Assembly (NCBI GenBank): GCA_050330995.1 | Contig: JBHJHI010000069.1 | Span: 1-11,953, forward strand | Direction: 5' to 3' | Source of the DNA: Thermohalobaculum sp050330995 | Lineage (GTDB): Bacteria > Pseudomonadota > Alphaproteobacteria > Rhodobacterales > Rhodobacteraceae | Length of the DNA stretch: 11,953 nt | Notes under the pieces: model-generated | Database searches by the model: none | Told to the model about the DNA's origin: nothing | What the model saw: the letters and a program-made list of their open reading frames with translations, nothing else | Part shown: in pieces, positions 6,959 through 11,953 of the stretch | Numbering within the stretch: the first letter of the stretch is position 1 | How the letters are laid out: each line of letters starts with the position of its first letter | Made by a program: the position numbers and the translations under genes

Positions 6959-7044
6959 TGGTGGGGGGACCTGGATTCGAACCAGGGTAGGGTTGCCCCG
7001 ACGGATTTACAGTCCGTTGCATTTGACCGCTCTGCCATCCCCCC
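6959..7044 (-). tRNA. tRNA-Tyr (anticodon GTA), CCA encoded
   Basis: An 86-nt class II tRNA. The acceptor stem GGGGGGA pairs with TCCCCCC, followed by discriminator A and an encoded CCA (6961-6959). The D stem is GCA/TGC. The anticodon stem ACGGA/TCCGT encloses CTGTAAA, with anticodon GTA at 7010-7008. A long variable arm built on GGGG-CAA-CCCT follows, as expected for bacterial tRNA-Tyr. The T arm is CCTGG-TTCGAAT-CCAGG. The G6 acceptor stem is unusually GC-rich, in keeping with the genome. It is divergent from rlmB and shares a 133-bp gap with it. Confidence 0.97.
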
Positions 7045-7082
7045 ACGGGACGGTGCGCGGGCCTTGCCCGGCGGCGACAGGG

Positions 7083-7111
7083 GGCTTAAGCCGCGCGCCG
7101 CGGCAGGTCAA
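7083..7111 (-). promoter_or_regulatory. Promoter of tRNA-Tyr
   Basis: On the minus strand TTGACC (7111-7106) matches a -35 box at five of six positions. After 16-17 bp comes TTAAGC / TAAGCC, within the palindrome GGCTTAAGCC (7082-7091 region), as the -10. Transcription would begin near 7076, about 32 nt ahead of the mature tRNA end. The position and the strong -35 make this the most convincing promoter in the window. Confidence 0.6.
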
Positions 7112-7177
7112 CAGCCGCTCTGCCCCCGGTTGCCCGCGACGGCGCGCCACGAGGCGAGCGGCACGAGAGGGACGGCG

Positions 7178-8005
7178 ATGGCCGAGAGGGCGAAGCCGGC
7201 GCGGCGGCCCGCGGGCCGCGGGGCGGGGCCGCGCCCGGCCGGCCCCGGCAGGGGTGCGCGCTCGTCCGAGACCGTCTGGCTGTTCGGGCTGCACGCGGTC
7301 GCCGACGCGCTCGCCAACCCGCGCCGGCGCCCGAGGCGGCTGATCCTGACCCCGAACGCCCGCGGGCGCGTGGCCGAGCGGCTCGGCGAGGCCGCGCTCG
7401 CCGGGCTCGAGGTCGAGATCGAGACCGCCGACCCGCGCCGCTTCGCCGCTCCTCTCGACCCGGGCTCGGTGCACCAGGGCGCCGCGCTGGAGGCCGAGCC
7501 GCTCGACTGGGGGCCGGTCGAGGCCGCCTGTCCGGCCGAGGACGGCGCGGTGGTGCTCGCGCTCGACCGGGTGACCGACCCGCACAACGTCGGCGCGGTG
7601 CTGCGCTCGGCCGAGGTGTTCGGGGCGAAGGCCGTGATCGCGCCCGCGCGCCACTCGGCCCCCGAGACCGGCGCGCTCGCCAAGGCGGCCTCGGGCGCGC
7701 TGGAGCGCCAGCCCTACCTGCGCCCGACCAACCTCGGCGACGCGCTCGCCGCGCTCGCCGAGCGGGGCTACCGGATCGTGGGTCTCGACGGGGCGGCCGA
7801 GGCCCCGCTCGGCGCGGCGCTCGATGCGACGGGGACGGCGCCGCTCGCCCTCGTGCTCGGTGCCGAGGGGCCGGGGATGCGCGAGCGCACGCGCGGGCTC
7901 TGCCACGCGCTCGCGCGCATCGAGGCGGCTTCGGACTTCGCCTCGCTCAACGTCTCGAACGCGGCGGCGGTCGCGCTCTACGCCGCGTGCCGGCGTCGCG
8001 CGTGA
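7178..8005 (+). CDS. rlmB: 23S rRNA (guanosine-2'-O)-methyltransferase RlmB
   Basis: A 275-residue SpoU-family (SPOUT, trefoil-knot) methyltransferase. A basic Arg/Gly/Pro-rich leader (1-30) is followed by the RNA-binding substrate domain beginning LFGLHAVADALANP, and the catalytic domain from about residue 124. The three SpoU motifs are visible: motif 1 LDRVTDPHNVGAVLRSAEVF (129-148, with Asn137 and Arg143), motif 2 LVLGAEGPGM (225-234, with Glu230) and motif 3 SLNVSNAAAVALYA (256-269). RlmB methylates G2251 (E. coli numbering) in the 23S rRNA peptidyl-transferase P-loop. The start was set at the ATG 7178 after GAGAGGGACGGCG; a longer frame to 7064 would run over the tRNA promoter. It is divergent from tRNA-Tyr. 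The extended basic N-terminus is common in alphaproteobacterial members. Confidence 0.94.
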   Translation: MAERAKPARRPAGRGAGPRPAGPGRGARSSETVWLFGLHAVADALANPRRRPRRLILTPNARGRVAERLGEAALAGLEVEIETADPRRFAAPLDPGSVHQGAALEAEPLDWGPVEAACPAEDGAVVLALDRVTDPHNVGAVLRSAEVFGAKAVIAPARHSAPETGALAKAASGALERQPYLRPTNLGDALAALAERGYRIVGLDGAAEAPLGAALDATGTAPLALVLGAEGPGMRERTRGLCHALARIEAASDFASLNVSNAAAVALYAACRRRA

Positions 8006-8132
8006 GTCGCGTGTCGGGGGCGCTTCGCGTGAATCGCGGGCCCGGAACGACGCTCCGGGCGAGTCGCGCGCCGACGCGGCGCCACGCGCGAACCTTGTGC
8101 CAGAATGGAACTTCGCCTGAACCGCGTGTCGG
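7999..8132. repeat. Degenerate direct repeats after rlmB
   Basis: Three imperfect 19-bp copies begin CGC(G/C)TGA(A/G): 7999-8017 (overlapping the rlmB stop), 8026-8044 and 8114-8132. Copies one and three agree at 16 of 19 positions, copies one and two at 15 of 19. They may be decayed repeat units or simply low-complexity sequence. Confidence 0.35.
8040..8060 (+). terminator. GC hairpin downstream of rlmB
   Basis: GCCCGGA (8040-8046) pairs perfectly with TCCGGGC (8054-8060) around a 7-nt loop, 34 bp after the rlmB stop. No T-tract follows, so this is a possible but unproven end for rlmB transcription. Confidence 0.35.
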
Positions 8133-8228
8133 CGCGGCATGGCGTGCGCCCCCGCGTGCCGGCACGGGGCGCGATCGTTCGCGCACAGGTTGAGTCTCGG
8201 AAAAATCTGCGAAATTCGCGCGAACGGG

Positions 8229-8244
8229 GTTACGAAATGTTACG
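8229..8244. promoter_or_regulatory. GTTACG direct repeat, possible operator
   Basis: GTTACG occurs at 8229-8234 and again at 8239-8244, exactly 10 bp apart, one turn of the helix. This spacing is typical of tandem half-sites for response regulators of the OmpR type. It overlaps the putative -35 region of the RNA that follows. The regulator is unknown. Confidence 0.35.
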
Positions 8245-8258
8245 GGCCACCGCATATT
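8230..8258 (+). promoter_or_regulatory. Candidate promoter of the intergenic RNA
   Basis: CATATT (8253-8258) matches TATAAT at four of six positions, and TTACGA (8230-8235) lies 17 bp upstream as a weak -35. They sit in the A+T-rich island, where a promoter would be expected. Transcription would start near 8265. Confidence 0.4.
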
Positions 8259-8264
8259 GGCTTC

Positions 8265-8366
8265 TGGGGCGGACCTGAACGACCCGCCCCGGCATTCACT
8301 GTCCCTCGTTCCGACTGGAAGCCCGTCGGCCCCCGCGATCGCGGCCATGCCGACGGGCCTTTTTCC
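8265..8366 (+). ncRNA. Putative small RNA or attenuated leader RNA
   Basis: The predicted transcript of about 100 nt starts after the CATATT box. Its 5' hairpin is GGGGCGG (8266-8272) with CCGCCCC (8284-8290). A single-stranded middle follows, including TGTCCCTCGTTCC, a pyrimidine-rich stretch able to pair with ribosome-binding sites. It ends in an intrinsic terminator. This layout (hairpin, open seed region, terminator) is common to trans-acting alphaproteobacterial sRNAs. The T-run ends about 40 bp before the CoA-binding start, so it could instead be a regulated leader of that gene. I recognise no known RNA family. Confidence 0.5.
8321..8366 (+). terminator. Strong intrinsic terminator
   Basis: GCCCGTCGGC (8321-8330) and GCCGACGGGC (8349-8358) form a perfect 10-bp stem. 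The loop holds a second palindrome, CCGCGATCGCGG (8333-8344). TTTTT follows at 8360-8364, one base after the stem, with further pyrimidines. It is the only hairpin in the window with a proper T-tract. Confidence 0.88.
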
Positions 8367-8405
8367 TTCCCGACGCCCCGAGGCGACCAGCACCCGGCCG
8401 ATCCG

Positions 8406-8855
8406 ATGACGCCCCCCGACCCGACCGACGCCGAGATCCGCGACCTGCTCGCGCGGATGCGCGTCGTCGCCGTGGTCGGCGCCTCGGCCAACCCCGAGCG
8501 TGCGTCGCACGCGGTCGCCCGCGTCCTCCAGCGCCGCGGCATCGCCGTGATCCCGGTCAACCCCCGCCATGCCGGCGAGACGATCCTCGGCGAGCCGGTG
8601 GTCGCGCGCCTCGACGCGATCCCGCCCGAGCGCGGCGCGGTCGACACGGTCGATATCTTCCGCCGCGCCGATCAGGCCGGCACCGCGGTCGACGAGGCGA
8701 TCGCCGCGCTCGCGCCCCGTGGGCTGCGCACGATCTGGATGCAGCTCGGCGTCGTCGACACGGCCGCGGCCGCGCGCGCCCGCGCCGCCGGGCTCGACGT
8801 GGTGATGGACCGCTGCCCCGCGATCGAGTGGCGCCGCCTCGACGGGGCGTCGTAG
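8406..8855 (+). CDS. CoA-binding domain protein (YccU / CoA_binding_2 family)
   Basis: A 149-residue single-domain Rossmann protein. VVAVVGASANPERASHAVAR (20-39) is the nucleotide-binding loop. IAVIPVNPRH (46-55), VDTVDIFRRAD (79-89), TIWMQLGVVD (109-118) and DVVMDRCPAIEW (131-142) are the hallmark blocks of the YccU-type CoA-binding family, including the Cys in the MDRCP block. The length is typical for the family. The ATG at 8406 follows the intrinsic terminator by about 40 bp; a longer frame to 8139 would cover that terminator and is rejected. No clear ribosome binding site is seen. From memory, in many Rhizobiales-type genomes this gene lies next to an O-acetylhomoserine sulfhydrylase gene, and such a gene is indeed found at 10011. 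The biochemical role is unknown; binding of CoA is known for the family. Confidence 0.9.
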   Translation: MTPPDPTDAEIRDLLARMRVVAVVGASANPERASHAVARVLQRRGIAVIPVNPRHAGETILGEPVVARLDAIPPERGAVDTVDIFRRADQAGTAVDEAIAALAPRGLRTIWMQLGVVDTAAAARARAAGLDVVMDRCPAIEWRRLDGAS

Positions 8856-8859
8856 CGTC

Positions 8860-8878
8860 CGTCCCGAATCTCGGGACG
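8860..8878. terminator. Compact hairpin after the CoA-binding gene
   Basis: CGTCCCGA (8860-8867) and TCGGGACG (8871-8878) form a perfect 8-bp stem with a 3-nt loop, 4 bp past the stop codon. There is no T-tract. It could protect the 3' end or act as a weak or factor-assisted terminator. The remaining DNA to 9019 shows nothing recognisable except the ribosome binding site of the next gene. Confidence 0.45.
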
Positions 8879-9019
8879 TCGCGAGGCGGACGGGCGAGCG
8901 CTCGCGCCGGTCCGGACGGGATCGCCTCGGAGGACGCCCAACGTGCTCCGGAACGGAACGATGGTCTCCGACGCGGATTGACCGTCCCGCACCAGACCGT
9001 GACGCTTGGAGGACAGTGC

Positions 9020-9616
9020 ATGATCTACGTCGTGGCCGCGGCCGCCGCCCTCGTCGGCGCGGTGCTGGGCGGGCTCCTCATCAAGGCCCTCGACAGCGAC
9101 ACCTTCGCCTTCTGGCCGCCGCCGCGCGAGAAGTCCTGGCAGGAATACGCCTTCTGGGGGCTGTTTCGCGCCTACTGCGCGCTGATCGTGCTCGCCGCGC
9201 TGGTCGACCCGGTCTCGACCGGCTGGGAGCACTGGACGCGCGTCGCGCTCGGCCTGCCGGTCATGCTGTTCTTCTCGGCGCTGACCGTCTACGGCTACTC
9301 CTTCCTCGGCTTCGAGAACACCTACGGCCGGCGCGCCGGGCTGGTCACGGGCGGCATCTACGCCTATTCGCGCAACCCGCAGTACATCGCCTCGGTGCTG
9401 GCCTCGCTCGGCCTCGCGCTGACCCTCGACAGCGCGGTCGCGGTCGCGCTCACCGGCGGGCTGTTCGCGCTCTACACCCTGTTCGCCATGAACGAGGAGC
9501 AGTGGCTGACCGAGCGCTACGGCGACGCCTACACCGACTACTGCGCCGAAGTGCCGCGGTTCTGGGATCTCACCAGTTGGCGCCGGGCGCGCGAGGCGAT
9601 CCTGGAGCGGCTCTGA
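9020..9616 (+). CDS. Membrane methyltransferase-like protein (PEMT/ICMT family)
   Basis: A 198-residue integral membrane protein. Hydrophobic segments lie near residues 2-23, 46-63, 74-97 and 122-156 (probably two helices). The C-terminal signature of the phospholipid / isoprenylcysteine methyltransferase family is present: GGIYAYSRNPQYIAS (111-125, equivalent to the usual R-H-P-x-Y) and NEEQWLTERYGDAYTDYCAE followed by VPRF (178-181). These elements bind SAM in the family. The target is unknown; bacterial members methylate diverse small or lipid substrates. The ATG at 9020 has TTGGAGGA upstream. Its stop overlaps the next start by one base (TGATG, 9614-9618), so the two proteins are translationally coupled. 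The RNP motif replaces the more common RHP, a conservative change that also occurs in family members. Confidence 0.82.
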   Translation: MIYVVAAAAALVGAVLGGLLIKALDSDTFAFWPPPREKSWQEYAFWGLFRAYCALIVLAALVDPVSTGWEHWTRVALGLPVMLFFSALTVYGYSFLGFENTYGRRAGLVTGGIYAYSRNPQYIASVLASLGLALTLDSAVAVALTGGLFALYTLFAMNEEQWLTERYGDAYTDYCAEVPRFWDLTSWRRAREAILERL

Positions 9617-9939
9617 TGTACGTGGCGATGAACCGCTTCCGCGTGGCGCCCGGCCGCGAGGCCGAGTTCGAGGCGATCTGGAAGGGGCGTAAGAGCCACC
9701 TCGAGAGCGTGCCGGGCTTCAAGCAGTTCCACCTGCTCAAGGGGCCGTCGGACGAGGACGCGGTGCTCTACGCCTCGCACACGATCTGGGAGAGCCGCGC
9801 GGCCTTCGAGGCCTGGACCCGGTCGGAGGCGTTCCGCGAGGCGCACAAGGACGCGGGCGGGCACCGCGACCTCTACCTCGGCCCGCCGCGGTTCGAGGGC
9901 TTCGAGCCGGTCGAGGGCACCGAGCTGGCCGTGGCCTGA
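9616..9939 (+). CDS. Heme-degrading monooxygenase, IsdG / HmuQ-like (ABM domain)
   Basis: A 107-residue single ABM (dimeric ferredoxin-like) domain. MNRFRVAPGREAEFEAIW (5-22), PGFKQFHLLKG (33-43), YASHTIWES (52-60) and FEAWTRSEAFREAH (64-77) match the IsdG family and the Bradyrhizobium HmuQ/HmuD type. The three residues of the IsdG heme-degradation site appear in register: Asn6, Trp67 and His77 (Asn7, Trp67 and His77 in IsdG). It would open heme oxidatively to release iron. The start overlaps the preceding stop by one base, so expression is linked to the membrane methyltransferase-like gene; no heme transport gene is in the window. No Fur or Irr box is evident nearby. The family call is strong; heme as substrate is a well-grounded inference from the triad. 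Confidence 0.85.
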   Translation: MYVAMNRFRVAPGREAEFEAIWKGRKSHLESVPGFKQFHLLKGPSDEDAVLYASHTIWESRAAFEAWTRSEAFREAHKDAGGHRDLYLGPPRFEGFEPVEGTELAVA

Positions 9940-9948
9940 GCGCCCCTC

Positions 9949-9977
9949 GTGACGCGGGCGCGCGGGGCTTCTAGTCT
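9949..9977 (+). promoter_or_regulatory. Candidate promoter of metY
   Basis: GTGACG (9949-9954) keeps TGAC of the -35 consensus and TAGTCT (9972-9977) lies 17 bp downstream as a -10 with three of six matches. Transcription near 9984 would leave a leader of about 27 nt containing ACGAGAGGA. No SAM riboswitch fits in this short leader. Confidence 0.4.
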
Positions 9978-10010
9978 CGCGCGCGATCCGCACGCCCACG
10001 AGAGGATGCC

Positions 10011-11309
10011 ATGGCCGACTACCGCTTCGACACGCTGCAACTGCACGCAGGCGCGAGGCCCGACCCCGCCACCGGCGCGCGTCAGGTGCCGATCTACCAG
10101 AACACGGCTTACGCCTTCCGCGACGCCGAGCACGCGGCGAAGCTGTTCAACCTGCAGGAAGTGGGCTTCATCTACTCGCGGCTCACCAACCCCACCGTGT
10201 TCGCGCTGCAGGAGCGGGTGGCGGCGCTCGAGGGCGGCGCGGGCGCGGTCGCCTGCGCCTCGGGCCACGCAGCCCAGATCCTCGCGCTGTTCCCGCTGAT
10301 GGGGCCGGGCGACAACATCGTCGCCTCCTCGCGGCTCTACGGCGGCTCGATCACCCAGTTCTCGCAGTCCTTCAAGCGCTTCGGCTGGGAGGTGCGCTTC
10401 GTCGACATCGAGGACGAGGACGCCGTGCGCGCCGCCTTCGACGACCGCTCGAAAGCGCTGTTCTGCGAGTCGATCGCCAACCCCGTGGGCCACATCGCCG
10501 ATCTGCCCGCGCTCGCGCGGATCGCCGACGCGAACGGCGTGCCGCTCGTCGTCGACAACACCGCCGCCTCCCCCTATCTCTGCCGCCCGATCGAGCACGG
10601 CGCGACGCTGGTGGTGCACTCGACCACCAAGTTCCTCTCGGGCCACGGCGCGGCCATGGGCGGGATCGTGGTCGACGCGGGCACGTTCGACTGGTCGGCC
10701 TCGGGCAGGTTCCCCTCGCTCTCCGAGCCCGAGCCCGCCTACCACGGCCTCAGGTTCCACGAGACCTTCGGCCCGCTCGCCTTCATGTTCCACTCCATCG
10801 CCGTCGGCCTGCGCGACCTCGGCCCCTGCCAGTCGCCCCAGGACGCCTTCGTGACCATGCTCGGCATCGAGACGCTGTCGCTGCGCATGCAGAAGCACGT
10901 CGCCAACGCGACGCGTATCGCCGAGTGGCTGGAGAGCGACAACCGCGTCGAGGCGGTGACCTACGCGGGGCTGCGCTCGAACCCGACCTACCACCGCCTG
11001 GAGACGATCTGCCCCGAGGGCGCCGGCGCGATCTACACGGTGGCGATCAAGGGCGGCTACGACGCCTGCGTGAAGGTGGTCGACAGCGTCGAGCTGTTCA
11101 GCCACGTCGCCAACCTCGGCGACGCGCGCTCACTGATCATCCACTCGGCTTCGACCACCCACCGCCAGCTCACCTCCGAGCAGCGCGCGGCGGCGGGCGC
11201 GGGCGACAACGTCATCCGCCTCTCGATCGGCATCGAGGACGTGGACGACCTGATCGCCGACCTCGACCGCGCGCTGACGGCGGCGACGGCGATGGATCGC
11301 GCCGCCTGA
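10011..11309 (+). CDS. metY: O-acetylhomoserine sulfhydrylase (aminocarboxypropyltransferase), MetY type
   Basis: A 432-residue PLP enzyme of the Cys/Met metabolism (gamma-lyase-like) family, full length for MetY. It makes homocysteine from O-acetylhomoserine and sulfide. Visible features are FDTLQLHAG (6-14), PIYQNTAYAF (27-36), FIYSRLTNPTVFALQERVAALEG (53-75), ASGHAAQ in the PLP phosphate-binding region (83-89), VVDNTAASPYL with Asp182 contacting the PLP ring, VHSTTKFLSGHGAAMGG with Lys207 as Schiff-base lysine, and FSHVANLGDARSLIIHSASTTHRQL near the C-terminus. The length of 430 rather than 390-400 residues, and the STTKFLSGHG block, favour MetY over MetZ/MetB; sulfide versus succinyl specificity cannot be proven by eye. 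ACGAGAGGA precedes the ATG. A promoter candidate lies upstream, and the stop is 3 bp from the convergent PAP2 stop. Confidence 0.93.
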   Translation: MADYRFDTLQLHAGARPDPATGARQVPIYQNTAYAFRDAEHAAKLFNLQEVGFIYSRLTNPTVFALQERVAALEGGAGAVACASGHAAQILALFPLMGPGDNIVASSRLYGGSITQFSQSFKRFGWEVRFVDIEDEDAVRAAFDDRSKALFCESIANPVGHIADLPALARIADANGVPLVVDNTAASPYLCRPIEHGATLVVHSTTKFLSGHGAAMGGIVVDAGTFDWSASGRFPSLSEPEPAYHGLRFHETFGPLAFMFHSIAVGLRDLGPCQSPQDAFVTMLGIETLSLRMQKHVANATRIAEWLESDNRVEAVTYAGLRSNPTYHRLETICPEGAGAIYTVAIKGGYDACVKVVDSVELFSHVANLGDARSLIIHSASTTHRQLTSEQRAAAGAGDNVIRLSIGIEDVDDLIADLDRALTAATAMDRAA

Positions 11310-11312
11310 GGC

Positions 11313-11953
11313 TCATCCCGGCCGGTCGCGCGCCGCCGCGAGGCGGTGCGCGATCGCCAGGGCGGCGCAGGCCCAGGCGGCGCCGAGGGCGAGGCCGGCC
11401 ACGACGTCGCTCGGGTAGTGGACGCCGAGCACCACCCGCGAGAGCGCGACCGTCAGAGCGGCGAGCAGGGCGGCGACGGCGACCACGCCGCGTCCCCGTC
11501 CCCGACGGGCGAGGAGCAGAGCCGCGAACAAGGGCCACGCAGCCGCCGCCTGCGTCGCGTGCGCGCTCGGGAACGACGTCCCCGTCTCGGCGACGCACGC
11601 GAAGGCGGCGTCGGGGCGGGGGCGGCCGAACAACGCCTTGGCCGCCGAGCCGAGGCTCAGTGCGCCCGCCATCGCGAGCGCGAGGAAGACCGCCTCGCGA
11701 CGCCGCCCCTCGGCCCAGAGCAGCGCGGCGAGCGTCGCGGCGAAGGCGGCGAGCAGGGTGCGCCCGCCGAGCGCGGTGAGGTCGCGGGCGACGTAGCCGA
11801 TCCAGGGGTGCGCCGCGCGCGCCTCGGCCGCCGCAGCGACCGCGGCCCGGTCGAGCGCGTCGGTCCGGCCGAGCGCCATGACCGCCGCCAGCAGGGCGAA
11901 GGCGGCGAGGCAGGCGGCGGCGGCGCGGGCAAGCGCGCGCGTGTCGGTCGGGG
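11313..11953 (-). CDS. PAP2-family membrane phosphatase (5' end outside window)
   Basis: The frame is open from its TGA at 11313-11315 to the right edge, 212 residues, so the start lies beyond the window. An internal ATG at 11877-11879 would give a 188-residue protein, but the codons before it encode LARAAAACLAAFALLAAV, a clear first membrane helix, so the gene begins further right. Counting from that ATG, the three PAP2 motifs are KALFGRPRP (81-89), SFPSAHA with PSAH in place of the common PSGH (102-108), and SRVVLGVHYPSD (147-158), with the catalytic histidines in motifs two and three. Several further hydrophobic helices surround them. The family removes phosphate from lipid phosphates such as undecaprenyl pyrophosphate or phosphatidate. 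The substrate here is unknown; a role in carrier-lipid recycling would suit glycan synthesis, but the gene is far from that cluster. Confidence 0.9.
   Translation of the reverse strand, partial: PTDTRALARAAAACLAAFALLAAVMALGRTDALDRAAVAAAAEARAAHPWIGYVARDLTALGGRTLLAAFAATLAALLWAEGRRREAVFLALAMAGALSLGSAAKALFGRPRPDAAFACVAETGTSFPSAHATQAAAAWPLFAALLLARRGRGRGVVAVAALLAALTVALSRVVLGVHYPSDVVAGLALGAAWACAALAIAHRLAAARDRPG

Larger units (their letters stand above)
8006..8405. other. Intergenic region between rlmB and the CoA-binding gene
   Basis: A 400-bp gap. The left part (to about 8185) is GC-rich with degenerate repeats and a hairpin. The middle (about 8189-8265) is an island with close to half A+T, in sharp contrast to the rest of the window. 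The right part ends in a strong intrinsic terminator. A small RNA or a leader RNA is the best reading; no protein gene is supported. Confidence 0.6.

Noticed and set aside
8139..8405. N-terminal extension of the CoA-binding protein back to 8139
   Set aside because: The extension would translate through the A+T-rich island and the strong terminator and has no homologous character; the conserved domain begins after the ATG at 8406.
8978..9006. TTGACC as a promoter -35 for the gene at 9020
   Set aside because: The matching -10 position reads GACGCT and the start of transcription would fall in or after the ribosome binding site.
9940..10010. SAM-II-type riboswitch ahead of metY
   Set aside because: The leader is only about 27-70 nt and lacks the pseudoknot elements and the conserved GCTAAA-like stretch; nothing similar was found before the CoA-binding gene either.
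1..11953. Mobile elements, integrases, toxin-antitoxin pairs, CRISPR arrays
   Set aside because: No transposase, recombinase, terminal repeats or regularly spaced repeats were found; codon use looks uniform across the window.

Overview
The window reads as chromosomal DNA of a very G+C-rich alphaproteobacterium. By eye roughly three quarters of the bases are G or C, and codon third positions are almost all G/C. The gene families and short leaders (GAGAGG-type ribosome binding sites, GTG/TTG starts, overlapping stop-start pairs) fit the Hyphomicrobiales, possibly a Methylobacteriaceae- or Salinarimonas-like lineage; this placement is inference. No insertion sequence, prophage gene, plasmid function or CRISPR array is visible.

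Region 1 (1-5317) is a glycan-assembly locus with two divergent arms separated by a 392-bp intergenic region. The leftward arm encodes a zinc-ribbon plus GT2-type glycosyltransferase, a MurG/GT28-like glycosyltransferase and, cut by the left edge, a GT4/GT-B-like glycosyltransferase started at TTG. The rightward arm is a tight operon of a class I SAM-dependent methyltransferase, a small GT-A-type glycosyltransferase with a DLD motif and a PAPS-type sulfotransferase. Together they look able to build and decorate (methylate, sulfate) a small cell-surface or secreted glycan. The product is unknown, and this is the best candidate here for an undescribed system.

Region 2 (5362-6660) holds a beta-keto acid cleavage enzyme (BKACE, DUF849) followed by a type II 3-dehydroquinase (AroQ). 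Region 3 (6661-8005) holds tRNA-Tyr(GTA) on the minus strand, with a recognisable promoter and encoded CCA, and the divergently placed 23S rRNA methyltransferase gene rlmB.

Region 4 (8006-8405) is a 400-bp gap containing an A+T-rich island, a 10-bp-spaced direct repeat, a promoter-like pair and a textbook intrinsic terminator. It most likely encodes a small RNA of about 100 nt or is the attenuated leader of the next gene.

Region 5 (8406-11309) contains a YccU-type CoA-binding protein, a membrane PEMT/ICMT-like methyltransferase overlapping by one base an IsdG/HmuQ-type heme-degrading monooxygenase, and an O-acetylhomoserine sulfhydrylase (MetY-type) with its own promoter candidate. Region 6 (11313-11953, minus strand) is a PAP2-family membrane phosphatase whose start lies beyond the right edge. 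Its stop codon is only 3 bp from the convergent metY stop.
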